A stretch of DNA of 42,698 nucleotides, from NCBI GenBank assembly GCA_964494645.1, contig CAZBSH010000018.1, positions 1 to 42,698 on the forward strand, in the 5' to 3' direction. The stretch comes from Christensenella sp964494645. GTDB lineage: Bacteria > Bacillota > Clostridia > Christensenellales > Christensenellaceae. The notes under the pieces are model-generated. The model was given only the letters and a program-made list of their open reading frames with translations, made no database searches and was not told the DNA's origin. A program made the position numbers and the translations under genes. Below are positions 6,394 through 15,051 of this stretch, one piece after another. Position 1 is the first letter of the stretch, and every line of letters starts with the position of its first letter.

Positions 6394-8055
6394 ATGGATG
6401 CAAACGATATGATAGGGTTCGTGATTTCGACATGGGTGGTATTTGGTTCGGTCATTACCGGGGCGGTGCTGTCTATGCTGGCACAGTTAAAATACATCCA
6501 TATCATGCAGCTTGAGAGCTATCAAAACGAAGGATTTTCCAATCGCCTGAAGGAAAACCGTAAAAAGTTGTTGCTGCCGCCCATGCTTCTCGGATGGATC
6601 ACAGTGGTGGGGTATTTCTTTTGGTCGTTGTTTGCGACGTCGGGCACTGCGCTGCATATCGGGTTTCTGATTGCATGCTTTGCGTGTTATGGACTGGCGT
6701 TTGCACTAACGATTTGCTATATCATCAAATCACGCAGGGGAGAGGTCAAAAAGCCGTTGGTATTTACCGCGCGGGTCAAGCGCCTGATTGTTTGCCAGAT
6801 CGTTTTGTACGTCGCGTTTTATTGCGTGATCATGTTTGTGCCATACGTGAATTTCTTCCTGCCGCCGTTTGGATATCTGATCTTTATGATTCTTGTGCCG
6901 TTTATGACACCACTTGCCAATAAGATCATGACGCCGGTGGAAAACAGCGCAAAAAATAAATTTTTGAATGAAGCAAAGCAGAAGATCAATGCGAGGGATG
7001 ACCTGATCAAGATTGGTATTACGGGAAGCTATGGCAAAACGAGTGTTAAATTTATTCTGGGGACGATTTTAAAACAAAAATATAATACGTTGGTGCCGCC
7101 GCAAAGTTATAATACGCCGATGGGATTGACGCGCGTAATCCGTGAGCAAATGACGGACGAAAACGAGGTGTTCATTGCGGAGATGGGCGCGCGCCATGTA
7201 GGAGACATCGCGGAGCTTGTTGAGCTCGTGCATCCGCAAATGGGGATTTTGACTTCGATCGGACCACAGCATTTGGAAACATTCTATCATATCGAAAATA
7301 TCGCGAAGACAAAATATGAGTTGATTGCGGGGCTGCCAAAGGACACGGGTGTTGCCTTTTTCAACGGGGACAACGATTTTTGCCGCGCGCTTTACGAGCC
7401 TACCGAGATACATAAGAAAGTATTATACGCGATGGATTCGGAGGGACATGCGGATGTGCGGGCAAAGGATATTACGTTTTCCGCGCAGGGCAGTACGTTT
7501 ACCATTGAATATGCGCAAGGGGAATTTACTTGTACAACGAAGCTTTTGGGGCGGCACAATATCCTGAATATTTGCGGTTGTATCGCAATCGCGTTGGAAC
7601 TCGGATTGAGCGTGGAACAGATACAACAGGGCGTGTTAGACGCGCCGCCTGTGGAGCACAGGCTGCAGATCGTGCCCACAAACAACGGCATTACGGTGAT
7701 AGATGATGCGTTTAACGCCAATCCGGCGGGGACGCGCGCCGCGCTCGAGGTATTGAAGTGCTTTGAGGGGCAGCGTTTTGTGGTTACGCCGGGGCTTGTG
7801 GAGCTTGGTGAGCACGAGGCGCAGGAAAACTATGAATTCGGTGAAGCAATGGCTGAGGTTGCGACCTATGTATTTTTGATCGGGCCAAAGCATACGCAGC
7901 CTATTTATGAAGGGCTTGTGCATAGCGGATTTGAAAAAGATAATATTTATGTCGCAAAGACGCTTGGGGAAGCGACAAATATAATGGGGCATCTGACAAA
8001 GCCGGGCGATGTGATTTTGTTTGAAAATGACCTGCCCGACCATTATAATGAATAA
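6394..8055 (+). CDS. MurF-like Mur ligase with an N-terminal membrane domain
   Basis: 553 aa. Residues 1 to about 185 hold roughly five hydrophobic helices. From about residue 205 the Mur ligase central domain begins: the P-loop GITGSYGKTSVK (Gly211 onward), then EMGARHVGDIAEL, and TSIGPQHLETF. The C-terminal domain includes IDDAFNANPAGTRAALEVL, the MurF-type signature. MurF adds D-Ala-D-Ala to the UDP-MurNAc tripeptide, and the next gene makes D-Ala-D-Ala, which supports this role. The usual soluble N-terminal UDP-substrate domain is not visible; the membrane segment replaces it. It could be a paralogue acting on a lipid-linked substrate. GTAACGAGAG precedes the ATG. Confidence 0.85.
   Translation: MDANDMIGFVISTWVVFGSVITGAVLSMLAQLKYIHIMQLESYQNEGFSNRLKENRKKLLLPPMLLGWITVVGYFFWSLFATSGTALHIGFLIACFACYGLAFALTICYIIKSRRGEVKKPLVFTARVKRLIVCQIVLYVAFYCVIMFVPYVNFFLPPFGYLIFMILVPFMTPLANKIMTPVENSAKNKFLNEAKQKINARDDLIKIGITGSYGKTSVKFILGTILKQKYNTLVPPQSYNTPMGLTRVIREQMTDENEVFIAEMGARHVGDIAELVELVHPQMGILTSIGPQHLETFYHIENIAKTKYELIAGLPKDTGVAFFNGDNDFCRALYEPTEIHKKVLYAMDSEGHADVRAKDITFSAQGSTFTIEYAQGEFTCTTKLLGRHNILNICGCIAIALELGLSVEQIQQGVLDAPPVEHRLQIVPTNNGITVIDDAFNANPAGTRAALEVLKCFEGQRFVVTPGLVELGEHEAQENYEFGEAMAEVATYVFLIGPKHTQPIYEGLVHSGFEKDNIYVAKTLGEATNIMGHLTKPGDVILFENDLPDHYNE
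8021..8049 (+). promoter_or_regulatory. Promoter of the ddl leader transcript
   Basis: TTGAAA (8021-8026) and TATAAT (8044-8049) with a 17-bp spacer lie inside the last codons of the MurF-like gene. The predicted start is near 8056, giving ddl a leader of about 172 nt. Confidence 0.7.
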
Positions 8056-8227
8056 CATATGATATATTAAGCTCGTACTCATTCCGTTCGTCAGGAACAA
8101 ATCGGTTTTGCAAGCGGGAACGCGCCGCAAAACAACTTTGAGCCAAGGGGGAACGCGGGGGAACAGCATGTTCCACCCGTGAAGCGAGCGGTGCGAGCGC
8201 AATTTTTTACTGAGAGGGAATGGATAT
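8056..8227 (+). promoter_or_regulatory. Structured untranslated leader upstream of ddl
   Basis: No ORF is credible here. Hairpin A: GTTTTGC (8105-8111) with GCAAAAC (8127-8133), enclosing GCG/CGC (8114-8116/8121-8123) capped by GGAA. Hairpin B: 8154-8165 pairs with 8169-8181 over 12 bp including one G-U, with one bulged A at 8175 and a GCA loop. A GC-rich segment and a run of six T (8203-8208) precede the SD. It matches no riboswitch class I know. It could be a regulatory leader or a dispersed repeat inserted between genes. Confidence 0.5.
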
Positions 8228-9397
8228 ATGAAAAAAAGTATGGCGGTGTTTTTTGGGGGCAGAAGCGTAGAACACGATGTTTCTATCATCACCGGAAACC
8301 AGATCATTGAAAACGCGGATAAGGAAAAGTATGATGTGTTTCCCGTATATATTTCGCGCAACGGGCAGTGGTTCTGTGGCGATGTACTGCGGGATACGCA
8401 GTATTATAAGGATTTTGATCCAAATGATAAAAAGTTGACGAAAGTTTATCTGGAGCCGCATCCGACAAAGGAATTGAAATATGCGACAAAATTTGGAACA
8501 AAGGTATTTGCGGAGATCGATGTAGCGATGCTCGCGATGCATGGCATGCATGGAGAGGACGGCACGCTGCAAGGGCTGATGGAGCTTGCGGACATCCCGT
8601 ATTCCAGCGCGGGTGTGACGGGCAGTGCGACGGGAATGGATAAGATCGTTATGAAGTGCGCCTTTAAAGGAGCAGGTCTGCCTGTTTTGCCCGCGGTTCA
8701 CTTTGAACGCAGCGCGTTTCGCAATGACGCGCAGGCGATCATTAAAAAAACGGAGGAGGAGATCGGGTATCCGGTGTTTGTGAAACCCGCCAACCTTGGT
8801 TCTTCGATCGGGATTTCCAAAGCGACGAACGCGCAAGAACTTGAACATGCTTTTGAAGTGGCGTTTTCCTACGACAGGCGCGTGCTCGCCGAACGTGCGG
8901 TGGAAAATTTGGTGGAGATCAATAGCGCGGTTCTCGGTTATGGCGGTGACGTACGTGTGAGCCTTCTCGAGCAGCCGATCTCGTGGCAGGGATTTTTGAA
9001 TTTTGAAGAAAAATACCTGCGCAGCGAAGGTGCTTCTAAAGGAATGAAATCTTTGGCGAGACAAATTCCCGCACCGATTGAAAAGGACCAGACAGATAAG
9101 ATCGTGCAAATGTCTAAGGAAGTCTTCTTAACGCTTGATTTGAAGGGCGTGGTGCGTATCGACTATATCATTGATAAGGATACGAACGAAATATATGTAA
9201 ACGAAGTCAATACGATTCCCGGGTCTTTTGCATATTACCTATATGAGCCAATGGGTATCTCTTTCAAACAGCTGATCGACGAATGCGTAAGCTGTGCGCA
9301 AATGCAAATGCGCGATAAGCGTGAAAACAGCTATGCGTTTGATTCCAATATACTGGATAAAATGAAGCAGGGCGGATTAAAAGGAATCAAAAAGTAG
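8228..9397 (+). CDS. ddl: D-alanine--D-alanine ligase
   Basis: A 389-aa ATP-grasp enzyme that joins two D-alanines for peptidoglycan precursors. Visible motifs are FFGGRSVEHDVSIITG at the N-terminus, AMHGMHGEDGTLQGLME near residue 105, GYPVFVKPANLGSSIG near residue 180, and the Mg-binding VNEVNTIPGSFAYYLYE near residue 325. It is longer than the common 310-370 residues. Neither substrate specificity (D-Ala versus D-Lac or D-Ser) nor vancomycin resistance can be inferred: no vanH/vanX neighbours are present. SD GAGAGGG lies about 10 nt upstream. Confidence 0.93.
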   Translation: MKKSMAVFFGGRSVEHDVSIITGNQIIENADKEKYDVFPVYISRNGQWFCGDVLRDTQYYKDFDPNDKKLTKVYLEPHPTKELKYATKFGTKVFAEIDVAMLAMHGMHGEDGTLQGLMELADIPYSSAGVTGSATGMDKIVMKCAFKGAGLPVLPAVHFERSAFRNDAQAIIKKTEEEIGYPVFVKPANLGSSIGISKATNAQELEHAFEVAFSYDRRVLAERAVENLVEINSAVLGYGGDVRVSLLEQPISWQGFLNFEEKYLRSEGASKGMKSLARQIPAPIEKDQTDKIVQMSKEVFLTLDLKGVVRIDYIIDKDTNEIYVNEVNTIPGSFAYYLYEPMGISFKQLIDECVSCAQMQMRDKRENSYAFDSNILDKMKQGGLKGIKK

Positions 9398-9427
9398 ACC
9401 GCCGACAACAAACAGGAGGGAAATATA

Positions 9428-10639
9428 ATGAATAAAATCAAGATGGCTGTGCCTCTCGTTGAGATGGACGGCGACGAAATGACGAGGATCATCTGGGACA
9501 TGATCAAGAAGGATTTGTTGCTTCCGTATATTGATTTGAATACGGAATATTATGATCTGGGACTTCCTTACAGAGATGAAACGGACGATCAGGTGACGTA
9601 TGATGCGGCGAATGCGATCAAAAAATACGGCGTAGGCGTGAAGTGCGCGACCATTACGCCGAATGCGCAGCGTGTAGAGGAATACAAGCTGAAGGAAATG
9701 TACAAGAGTCCGAACGGTACGATCCGCGCGATTCTTGATGGGACTGTTTTTCGCGCGCCCATTGTGGTCGATGGTATTTCGCCTTCCGTAAAAACATGGA
9801 AGAAGCCTATTACGATCGCGCGTCACGCATATGGCGATGTCTATCGCAATACGGAATATCGCGTGCCTGAGAACACAAAATTTGAAATGGTGTTTGAAAC
9901 GGATGGGAAAGAAACAAGATTGCCTGTTTTTGAATACGAAGGTGGCGGTGTTGCGCAGGGCATGTATAATACGGACAAGTCCATCAGCAGTTTTGCGCGC
10001 AGCTGTTTCAATTATGCGATCGACACCAAGCAGGATCTTTGGTTTGCGACAAAAGATACGATCTCGAAAATTTATGATCATACCTTTAAGGACATCTTTC
10101 AAGAAATTTATGATAAGGAATACAAGGAAAAATTTGAGGCGCTGGGGATCGAATATTTTTATACGCTCATCGACGATGCGGTTGCGCGTGTGATTCGCTC
10201 AGAGGGCGGCTATATCTGGGCATGTAAGAACTATGATGGTGATGTGATGAGCGATATGGTTGCGACGGCGTTTGGCAGTCTTGCGATGATGACGTCTGTG
10301 CTCGTTTCGCCGGATGGAAATTATGAGTATGAAGCGGCGCATGGAACGGTAACGCGCCATTATTATAAGCACCTTGACAAAGAAGAAACGTCTACCAATT
10401 CTATGGCGACGATCTTTGCGTGGTCCGGAGCGCTCAAAAAGCGTGGCGAGTTGGATGGCAACAAGGAGCTTGCAGACTTCGGCGATGCGTTGGAGCGTGC
10501 CTCCATTCGCACGATTGAAGAAGGTGTGATGACAAAGGATTTGGCGCTCTTGTGGGAAAAAGCGGAAAAGACTGTGGTCGATACCGAAGGATTTATCAAA
10601 GAAGTCGCAAAAAGGCTGGATGAGGAATTGAGGGGATAG
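9428..10639 (+). CDS. icd: Isocitrate dehydrogenase (NADP-type, homodimeric subfamily II)
   Basis: A 403-aa enzyme converting isocitrate to 2-oxoglutarate and CO2. The N-terminus (PLVEMDGDEMTRIIW), the CATITPNAQRVEEY and PNGTIRAILDGTVFRAPI segments and the late AAHGTVTRHYYKH motif match the eukaryote-like dimeric IDH group rather than the E. coli type. NADP preference is expected for this group; I did not verify the cofactor residues. AGGAGGG precedes the ATG. It lies 30 bp after ddl, probably co-transcribed. It supplies 2-oxoglutarate for glutamate synthesis. Confidence 0.95.
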   Translation: MNKIKMAVPLVEMDGDEMTRIIWDMIKKDLLLPYIDLNTEYYDLGLPYRDETDDQVTYDAANAIKKYGVGVKCATITPNAQRVEEYKLKEMYKSPNGTIRAILDGTVFRAPIVVDGISPSVKTWKKPITIARHAYGDVYRNTEYRVPENTKFEMVFETDGKETRLPVFEYEGGGVAQGMYNTDKSISSFARSCFNYAIDTKQDLWFATKDTISKIYDHTFKDIFQEIYDKEYKEKFEALGIEYFYTLIDDAVARVIRSEGGYIWACKNYDGDVMSDMVATAFGSLAMMTSVLVSPDGNYEYEAAHGTVTRHYYKHLDKEETSTNSMATIFAWSGALKKRGELDGNKELADFGDALERASIRTIEEGVMTKDLALLWEKAEKTVVDTEGFIKEVAKRLDEELRG

Positions 10640-10645
10640 GAAACG

Positions 10646-11143
10646 ATGAAATTATACGAGCAATGGCAACAGCTTGCGCAGATGGCGCAGACGCCGCAGC
10701 AACAGCAGGCATTTTGGGATGATTATTTTGCGGCGGAGACAGAAGTGTATAAAACCATTTTGGCGGATACAAGCGTGGTCTATGAGGGGACGCTGAAAGA
10801 GGTTGCGGCAAAATTTGATATGGAACCGGTCGTATTTTGCGGATTTATGGACGGCATCAATACCAGCCTGAAACAGGAGATCGATGTTGAGAAGCTGGAA
10901 GAGGATTCATCTATCAAGCTGGAGATTGATTTTGAAAAACTTTTTTATAACATGAATGACGCGAAGGCAAAGTGGTTATATACATTAAAAGAGTGGGACG
11001 GTGTGCTTAGCCAGGAAAAACGTGATGACATTACGCGCGAGTGGCGTAAGGCGGGACAAGCAACAAGTGAAAAGACGGTAGGCAGGAACGATCCGTGCCC
11101 GTGTGGAAGCGGGAAAAAATACAAAAAATGTTGCGGGAAATAA
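10646..11143 (+). CDS. SEC-C motif protein
   Basis: 165 aa. The last 20 or so residues form a SEC-C zinc-binding motif (RNDPCPCGSGKKYKKCCGK) as found at the SecA C-terminus, with the expected C-x-C-x8-C-C spacing. The rest is an uncharacterised, mostly helical and Gln-rich domain seen in clostridial SEC-C proteins. Zinc binding is expected; interaction with ribosome or SecB-like partners is only an analogy with SecA. It lies 6 bp after icd with GAGGGGATAGG as SD. Confidence 0.8.
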   Translation: MKLYEQWQQLAQMAQTPQQQQAFWDDYFAAETEVYKTILADTSVVYEGTLKEVAAKFDMEPVVFCGFMDGINTSLKQEIDVEKLEEDSSIKLEIDFEKLFYNMNDAKAKWLYTLKEWDGVLSQEKRDDITREWRKAGQATSEKTVGRNDPCPCGSGKKYKKCCGK

Positions 11144-11184
11144 AGCATACGTGATGGACTGTCCGCAATGAAAAGGAGCGGTGT

Positions 11185-12123
11185 ATGAAATATTTTAAAG
11201 TACCGAATACGAACCTCGAGGTGTCCAATGTCGTAATGGGATGTATGCATCTGACAGAGCTTTCCAAAGCGGATGCGCGCATGCTGACAGAGACAGCGTT
11301 GGGGCAAGGGATCAATTTCTTTGATCATGCTGATAAATATGACGGCGGAAAGTGTGAAGCGCTTTTTGCGGATGCGATCGAAATGAACGACGATAAGCGG
11401 GAGAAGATGATTCTTCAGAGCAAGTGCGGGATCGTGGAATGCGATAATGGTGAGTGGCAATATTACGATTTTTCCAGAAAGCATATCTTGGAATCGGTCA
11501 AGGGAAGTCTTAGACGGCTAAGAACAGACTATCTGGATGTATTGCTGCTGCATCGACCGGACGCGTTGATGCAGCCGGACGAGATCGCCGAGGCGTTTGA
11601 CTATCTTCATTCCAAAGGCATGGTGCGTTATTTCGGTGTTTCCAATCAGAATCCGATGCAGATGCAGTTGATACAGAAATCCGTAAGGCAAAAGCTTACG
11701 TTTAATCAGCTTCAACTGAGCATCGTGCATACGCCGATGATCGACGCGGGGATGTCGGTCAATATGAAGCTTGAGCAGAGTACGGACAGGGATGGGAATA
11801 TTTTAGAATATTGTCGATTAAATGATGTAACAGTACAGGCGTGGTCGCCGTTCCAGAAGGGGTTCTTTGAAGGACCGTTTTTGGGTGATATGGAAAATTA
11901 TGCGCAATTGAACACGGTCATCGACCGCCTGGCAAAGAAATATAGTGTAACGAATACAGCGATCGCTGTCGCGTGGATCACTTGTCATCCGGCGAACATG
12001 CAGGTTATCACGGGCACGACAAAACCGGAGAGGCTTACGCACTGCTGTGCAGGGTCGCAGGTGCCCCTTACAAAGCAGGAGTGGTACGAGCTTTATATGG
12101 CGGCGGGGAACATGATTCCATAA
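11185..12123 (+). CDS. Aldo/keto reductase, YdhF-like
   Basis: A 312-aa NAD(P)H-dependent oxidoreductase of the AKR superfamily. The family signature GINFFDHADKYDGGKCE carries the catalytic Asp and Tyr near residues 48-53. The segment LRRLRTDYLDVLLLHRPDALMQPDE provides the catalytic-pocket His, and Lys of the tetrad appears at SKCGIV. The C-terminal cofactor region VITGTTKPERL is present. It resembles the E. coli YdhF group. The substrate is unknown. AAAAGGAGCGG precedes the ATG and a strong terminator follows. Confidence 0.9.
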   Translation: MKYFKVPNTNLEVSNVVMGCMHLTELSKADARMLTETALGQGINFFDHADKYDGGKCEALFADAIEMNDDKREKMILQSKCGIVECDNGEWQYYDFSRKHILESVKGSLRRLRTDYLDVLLLHRPDALMQPDEIAEAFDYLHSKGMVRYFGVSNQNPMQMQLIQKSVRQKLTFNQLQLSIVHTPMIDAGMSVNMKLEQSTDRDGNILEYCRLNDVTVQAWSPFQKGFFEGPFLGDMENYAQLNTVIDRLAKKYSVTNTAIAVAWITCHPANMQVITGTTKPERLTHCCAGSQVPLTKQEWYELYMAAGNMIP

Positions 12124-12133
12124 CGGGAAACTT

Positions 12134-12166
12134 GAAAAGGCTTCACATATTATGTGAAGCCTTTTC
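12134..12166. terminator. Strong terminator after the aldo/keto reductase
   Basis: GAAAAGGCTTCACATA (12134-12149) and TATGTGAAGCCTTTTC (12151-12166) are perfect 16-base inverted copies. The 3' arm ends in CCTTTTC and the 5' arm in GAAAAGG, so it may act in both directions. Confidence 0.85.
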
Positions 12167-12236
12167 TGTTAGTTGCTTTACTCGATATCGTGTCGTTAAA
12201 ATCCAAATATTAAATACTAAAATAGTAGTGTATAAA

Positions 12237-12265
12237 TTGCGTTTTTATATTAAGTGAGATATAAT
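12237..12265 (+). promoter_or_regulatory. Promoter of the diguanylate cyclase gene
   Basis: TTGCGT (12237-12242) and TATAAT (12260-12265) have a 17-bp spacer, in a very AT-rich stretch. The predicted start near 12272 leaves a leader of about 118 nt, in which I see no known riboswitch. Confidence 0.6.
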
Positions 12266-12389
12266 AACAATTAAAATAATAACGATTAACATAAGAACGA
12301 TTTGGTGACCGATGTATACTTTTTTGAAATTTGCTGTGAAAGCTTTGAAACTGTAGCGATGGTTTGACCGAAAGAAATGAGCGGGAGCA

Positions 12390-14891
12390 GTGGACCACAT
12401 AAATTTTTGCAGAAAACCATATGTTAGATTTGCGTGCGTTATGGCATTGCTTTTTTTGACGTATGTATTTTTTCCGATAACGGCACATGCGCAACAAGAA
12501 AAAAATACTATACGGGTTGCGTATCCTATACAGAGCGGGCTTACGGCAATGGATGAGCAAGGGGACTATAGCGGATATACTTACGAGTATTTGCAGGAGA
12601 TTGCGCAATATACCGGGTGGGACCTTGAATTTGTGCGGTTTGATGGAACGTTAGATGAGCAGCTTAGCAAATCGCTGGAAGCTGTGAGAACGGGCGAAGT
12701 AGATATTATGGGCGGTATCATTCACAATGAACAGCTTGCTGCGGTGTATGACTATCCGAGTTATAATTATGGTACGAGCTATACGACGCTGAATGTACTT
12801 GAAGAGAATACAAAAATCAATGAGACAAATTTGAAAACACTTGATAATATAAGGATCGCAATATATGAAAAGGCAGTGAATAGGAACGCGGAGCTGATTG
12901 AGTTTTGCGAAGCAAACGGGCTTTCTCCAGAGTTTATTTCGTTCGATTCGATGGAGAAGGTGGAAGGTGCGGTGCGTGAAGGGCGTGCCGACGCGATGAT
13001 CGGGAGTGACCTATCCCCGGTTGGAGGTATGCGTACAGTTGCAAGTTTTGCGGCTAAACCGTTTTACCTTATCGTGACAAAAGATAATAAGGAAATCGTT
13101 AATGGTCTGAATGCCGCGATTCTCAAGATCAATGATACAGACCCTTATTTTATGACGATGCTCTACGAAAAATATTTCAAAAAGAGTAACGAAAAGCTGT
13201 ATCTTTCTGATGAAGAACGAGCGTATGTACAGGATACCGAAGTGATACGCGTAGGAGTTATGATCGGTAAAGCCCCTTTTCAGTATATAGAAGGACAGAC
13301 CGGTGAGGTGAAAGGGATTTCGATTGATCTTCTGGATTATATTGCTGAAGCAACGCAACTCCAATTTGAGATCGTTCCCGTATTAAATTATAATGAATTG
13401 ATGTTGCAGATACAAGAAGGCAAGATAGATGTGGTTGCGGGAACACGCTATGAATATGACACTGCGGGGAAATACGGAGTGGCTCTGACACGACCTTTTA
13501 TGACCTCTCAATCTGTACTGGTGCTTAATAAAAAAGCGGACAACGGAGAGTTGATAGGCAAACGATCGGCAGTGGTTGAAGGAACGGTCCTGTCGGATGA
13601 ATATTTAAAGCAAACAGATATTGTATGGTACTCCAGCCCGGAGGAATGTATTGCCGCTGTCAATAACGGAAAGGTAGACTACACATATGGGGACGGGTAT
13701 GTAGTACAATATTACGTCAATCAATCGCGATATAATAATCTTGTGCTGATACCACAATCCAACCAGATAGAGAAGCTGTGTTTGAGTGTGGTGAAGCCTG
13801 CTGACGCCAACTTGCTTTCAACGCTCAACAAAGCGGTGCGCAGTATTCCGGCAGAAAAAATGCAGTCTATTATGAATAGCAATACGATACGTACGCAGGA
13901 TAAGATTACATGGATGGAATATGTGGAATCTAATCCGTGGGAGGTGCTTGTTTCCGTAATTTTATTGGCGGCAGGAGTCATTGTACTGTTGGTAATTGTT
14001 TTCAGGCGGAGGACGCGTTTTGGCAGAAAAGCTGCACTGGAAAATGAGAGGTATCGGCAACTGTATGATCTTTCCAATGAATATATTTTTGAGTATGATT
14101 TTGAACGGGATGAAATGACTTTTTCGGAAAAGAGCGCACGCTTGTTTAATTCTGAGAAGGTAGTCAGTCATTATTTTGAGCATCTGAAGTTGAGGCTGGG
14201 GAAAGGATATGATATAGGAGAGTCCATCAATAAGCTAAGAAAAGAGAGCAGCATCGTCGAAGATATACAAGTTATGTTGCCGGACGGATCACTTCATTGG
14301 TTGCGTATTATGGCAAAAGCGATTTATGATACGGAAGGAAAGCCGATCATAGCCATTGGAAAGGTTTTGGATGTGCAGCAAGAGCATGAGGAAAAAGAGA
14401 AGCTTCTTGCCCAAGCGCAAAATGACAGCTTGACAAACATATATAATGCTGCTTCGTGCAGAGAGAAAGTGGATGAGTATCTTGAGAAAGACGACGGGCA
14501 AAAAGGCGGAGCGCTGCTGGTAATGGATATTGACCACTTTAAAGATATTAACGACCGGCATGGACACTATGCGGGAGATCAGGTATTGATACAAACCGCA
14601 TCTATTTTGAAGTCGATTTTTCGTGAAGACGATATGGTGGGCAGACTCGGAGGAGATGAATTTTGCGTATTCATCAAAGGGGTACAAACGCAAGAGATGG
14701 TATGGAAGAAATTTGAGGAAATGAGAGAGAAGATCCGAACGGAAATCAAGCTGGAGGGCATGGTTGTTACGGTCAGTGTAGGGGCGGCATTTGCTCAAAA
14801 AGGACAAGATTTTACGGAAATATACCAAATAGCGGATGTTGAGCTTTATAATGTAAAAGAGCGTGGCAGGGACGGAATGAAAATCGCATAG
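12390..14891 (+). CDS. Diguanylate cyclase with tandem periplasmic solute-binding domains and PAS
   Basis: An 833-aa sensor enzyme. A signal/TM segment lies near residues 12-32. Two family-3 solute-binding domains follow (about 39-270 and 285-505), then a TM helix near 530-552, a PAS-like domain (about 570-670) and a C-terminal GGDEF domain. The active site is intact: DIDHFKDINDRHGHYAGD, then GGDEF at residues 754-758. An inhibitory I-site R-x-x-D (REDD) sits exactly five residues before it, indicating product feedback. It should make c-di-GMP in response to an extracellular small molecule, probably an amino acid. The start is GTG with GGGAG upstream. It is monocistronic, bounded by terminators. 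Confidence 0.9.
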   Translation: MDHINFCRKPYVRFACVMALLFLTYVFFPITAHAQQEKNTIRVAYPIQSGLTAMDEQGDYSGYTYEYLQEIAQYTGWDLEFVRFDGTLDEQLSKSLEAVRTGEVDIMGGIIHNEQLAAVYDYPSYNYGTSYTTLNVLEENTKINETNLKTLDNIRIAIYEKAVNRNAELIEFCEANGLSPEFISFDSMEKVEGAVREGRADAMIGSDLSPVGGMRTVASFAAKPFYLIVTKDNKEIVNGLNAAILKINDTDPYFMTMLYEKYFKKSNEKLYLSDEERAYVQDTEVIRVGVMIGKAPFQYIEGQTGEVKGISIDLLDYIAEATQLQFEIVPVLNYNELMLQIQEGKIDVVAGTRYEYDTAGKYGVALTRPFMTSQSVLVLNKKADNGELIGKRSAVVEGTVLSDEYLKQTDIVWYSSPEECIAAVNNGKVDYTYGDGYVVQYYVNQSRYNNLVLIPQSNQIEKLCLSVVKPADANLLSTLNKAVRSIPAEKMQSIMNSNTIRTQDKITWMEYVESNPWEVLVSVILLAAGVIVLLVIVFRRRTRFGRKAALENERYRQLYDLSNEYIFEYDFERDEMTFSEKSARLFNSEKVVSHYFEHLKLRLGKGYDIGESINKLRKESSIVEDIQVMLPDGSLHWLRIMAKAIYDTEGKPIIAIGKVLDVQQEHEEKEKLLAQAQNDSLTNIYNAASCREKVDEYLEKDDGQKGGALLVMDIDHFKDINDRHGHYAGDQVLIQTASILKSIFREDDMVGRLGGDEFCVFIKGVQTQEMVWKKFEEMREKIRTEIKLEGMVVTVSVGAAFAQKGQDFTEIYQIADVELYNVKERGRDGMKIA

Positions 14892-14911
14892 ACGGTGATT
14901 TCGGCACATGG

Positions 14912-14944
14912 GGCGTAAGCAAAGGGCTTACGCCTTGTTTTTTT
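14912..14944 (+). terminator. Terminator after the diguanylate cyclase
   Basis: GGCGTAAGC (14912-14920) pairs with GCTTACGCC (14926-14934) over a 5-nt loop, followed by TTGTTTTTTT. Confidence 0.9.
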
Positions 14945-15012
14945 ACCTATGTCAAGCGACAAGGGATATGTAAACTTTATGAAAAGACCTATACTTTTAA
15001 TGAGGATAATTA

Positions 15013-15018
15013 TATAAT
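15013..15018 (+). promoter_or_regulatory. Possible -10 box for the glycogen operon
   Basis: TATAAT sits 34 bp before the malQ start, downstream of a terminator, so a promoter is needed here. No convincing -35 was found at 16-18 bp (the best is TATACT at 14990). Confidence 0.35.
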
Positions 15019-15051
15019 AACAGTAACCAATCAAGCGATGGAGAATGGATT

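Noticed and set aside
8140..8185. T-box-like sequence in the ddl leader
   Set aside because: GGGGGAACGCGGG only loosely recalls the T-box GGGUGGNACCGCG; there is no specifier stem and no terminator/antiterminator pair, and ddl is not a typical T-box gene.
8207..9109. Long minus-strand open frames opposite ddl (300 aa), icd (241 aa) and murF/ddl (241 aa)
   Set aside because: They lie antisense to genes with clear family motifs, are rich in Arg/His/Ile in the manner of shadow frames, and lack SD sequences.
8228..9397. Vancomycin-resistance-type ligase
   Set aside because: No vanH, vanX, vanR or vanS neighbours, and specificity cannot be decided by eye.
12272..12389. Possible c-di-GMP riboswitch before the diguanylate cyclase
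   Set aside because: The conserved GEMM blocks (GGCAAACC, GACGCAAAGC and CCGGGUUGCC-like) are not present; the GGTTTGACCGAAA string is too short a resemblance.
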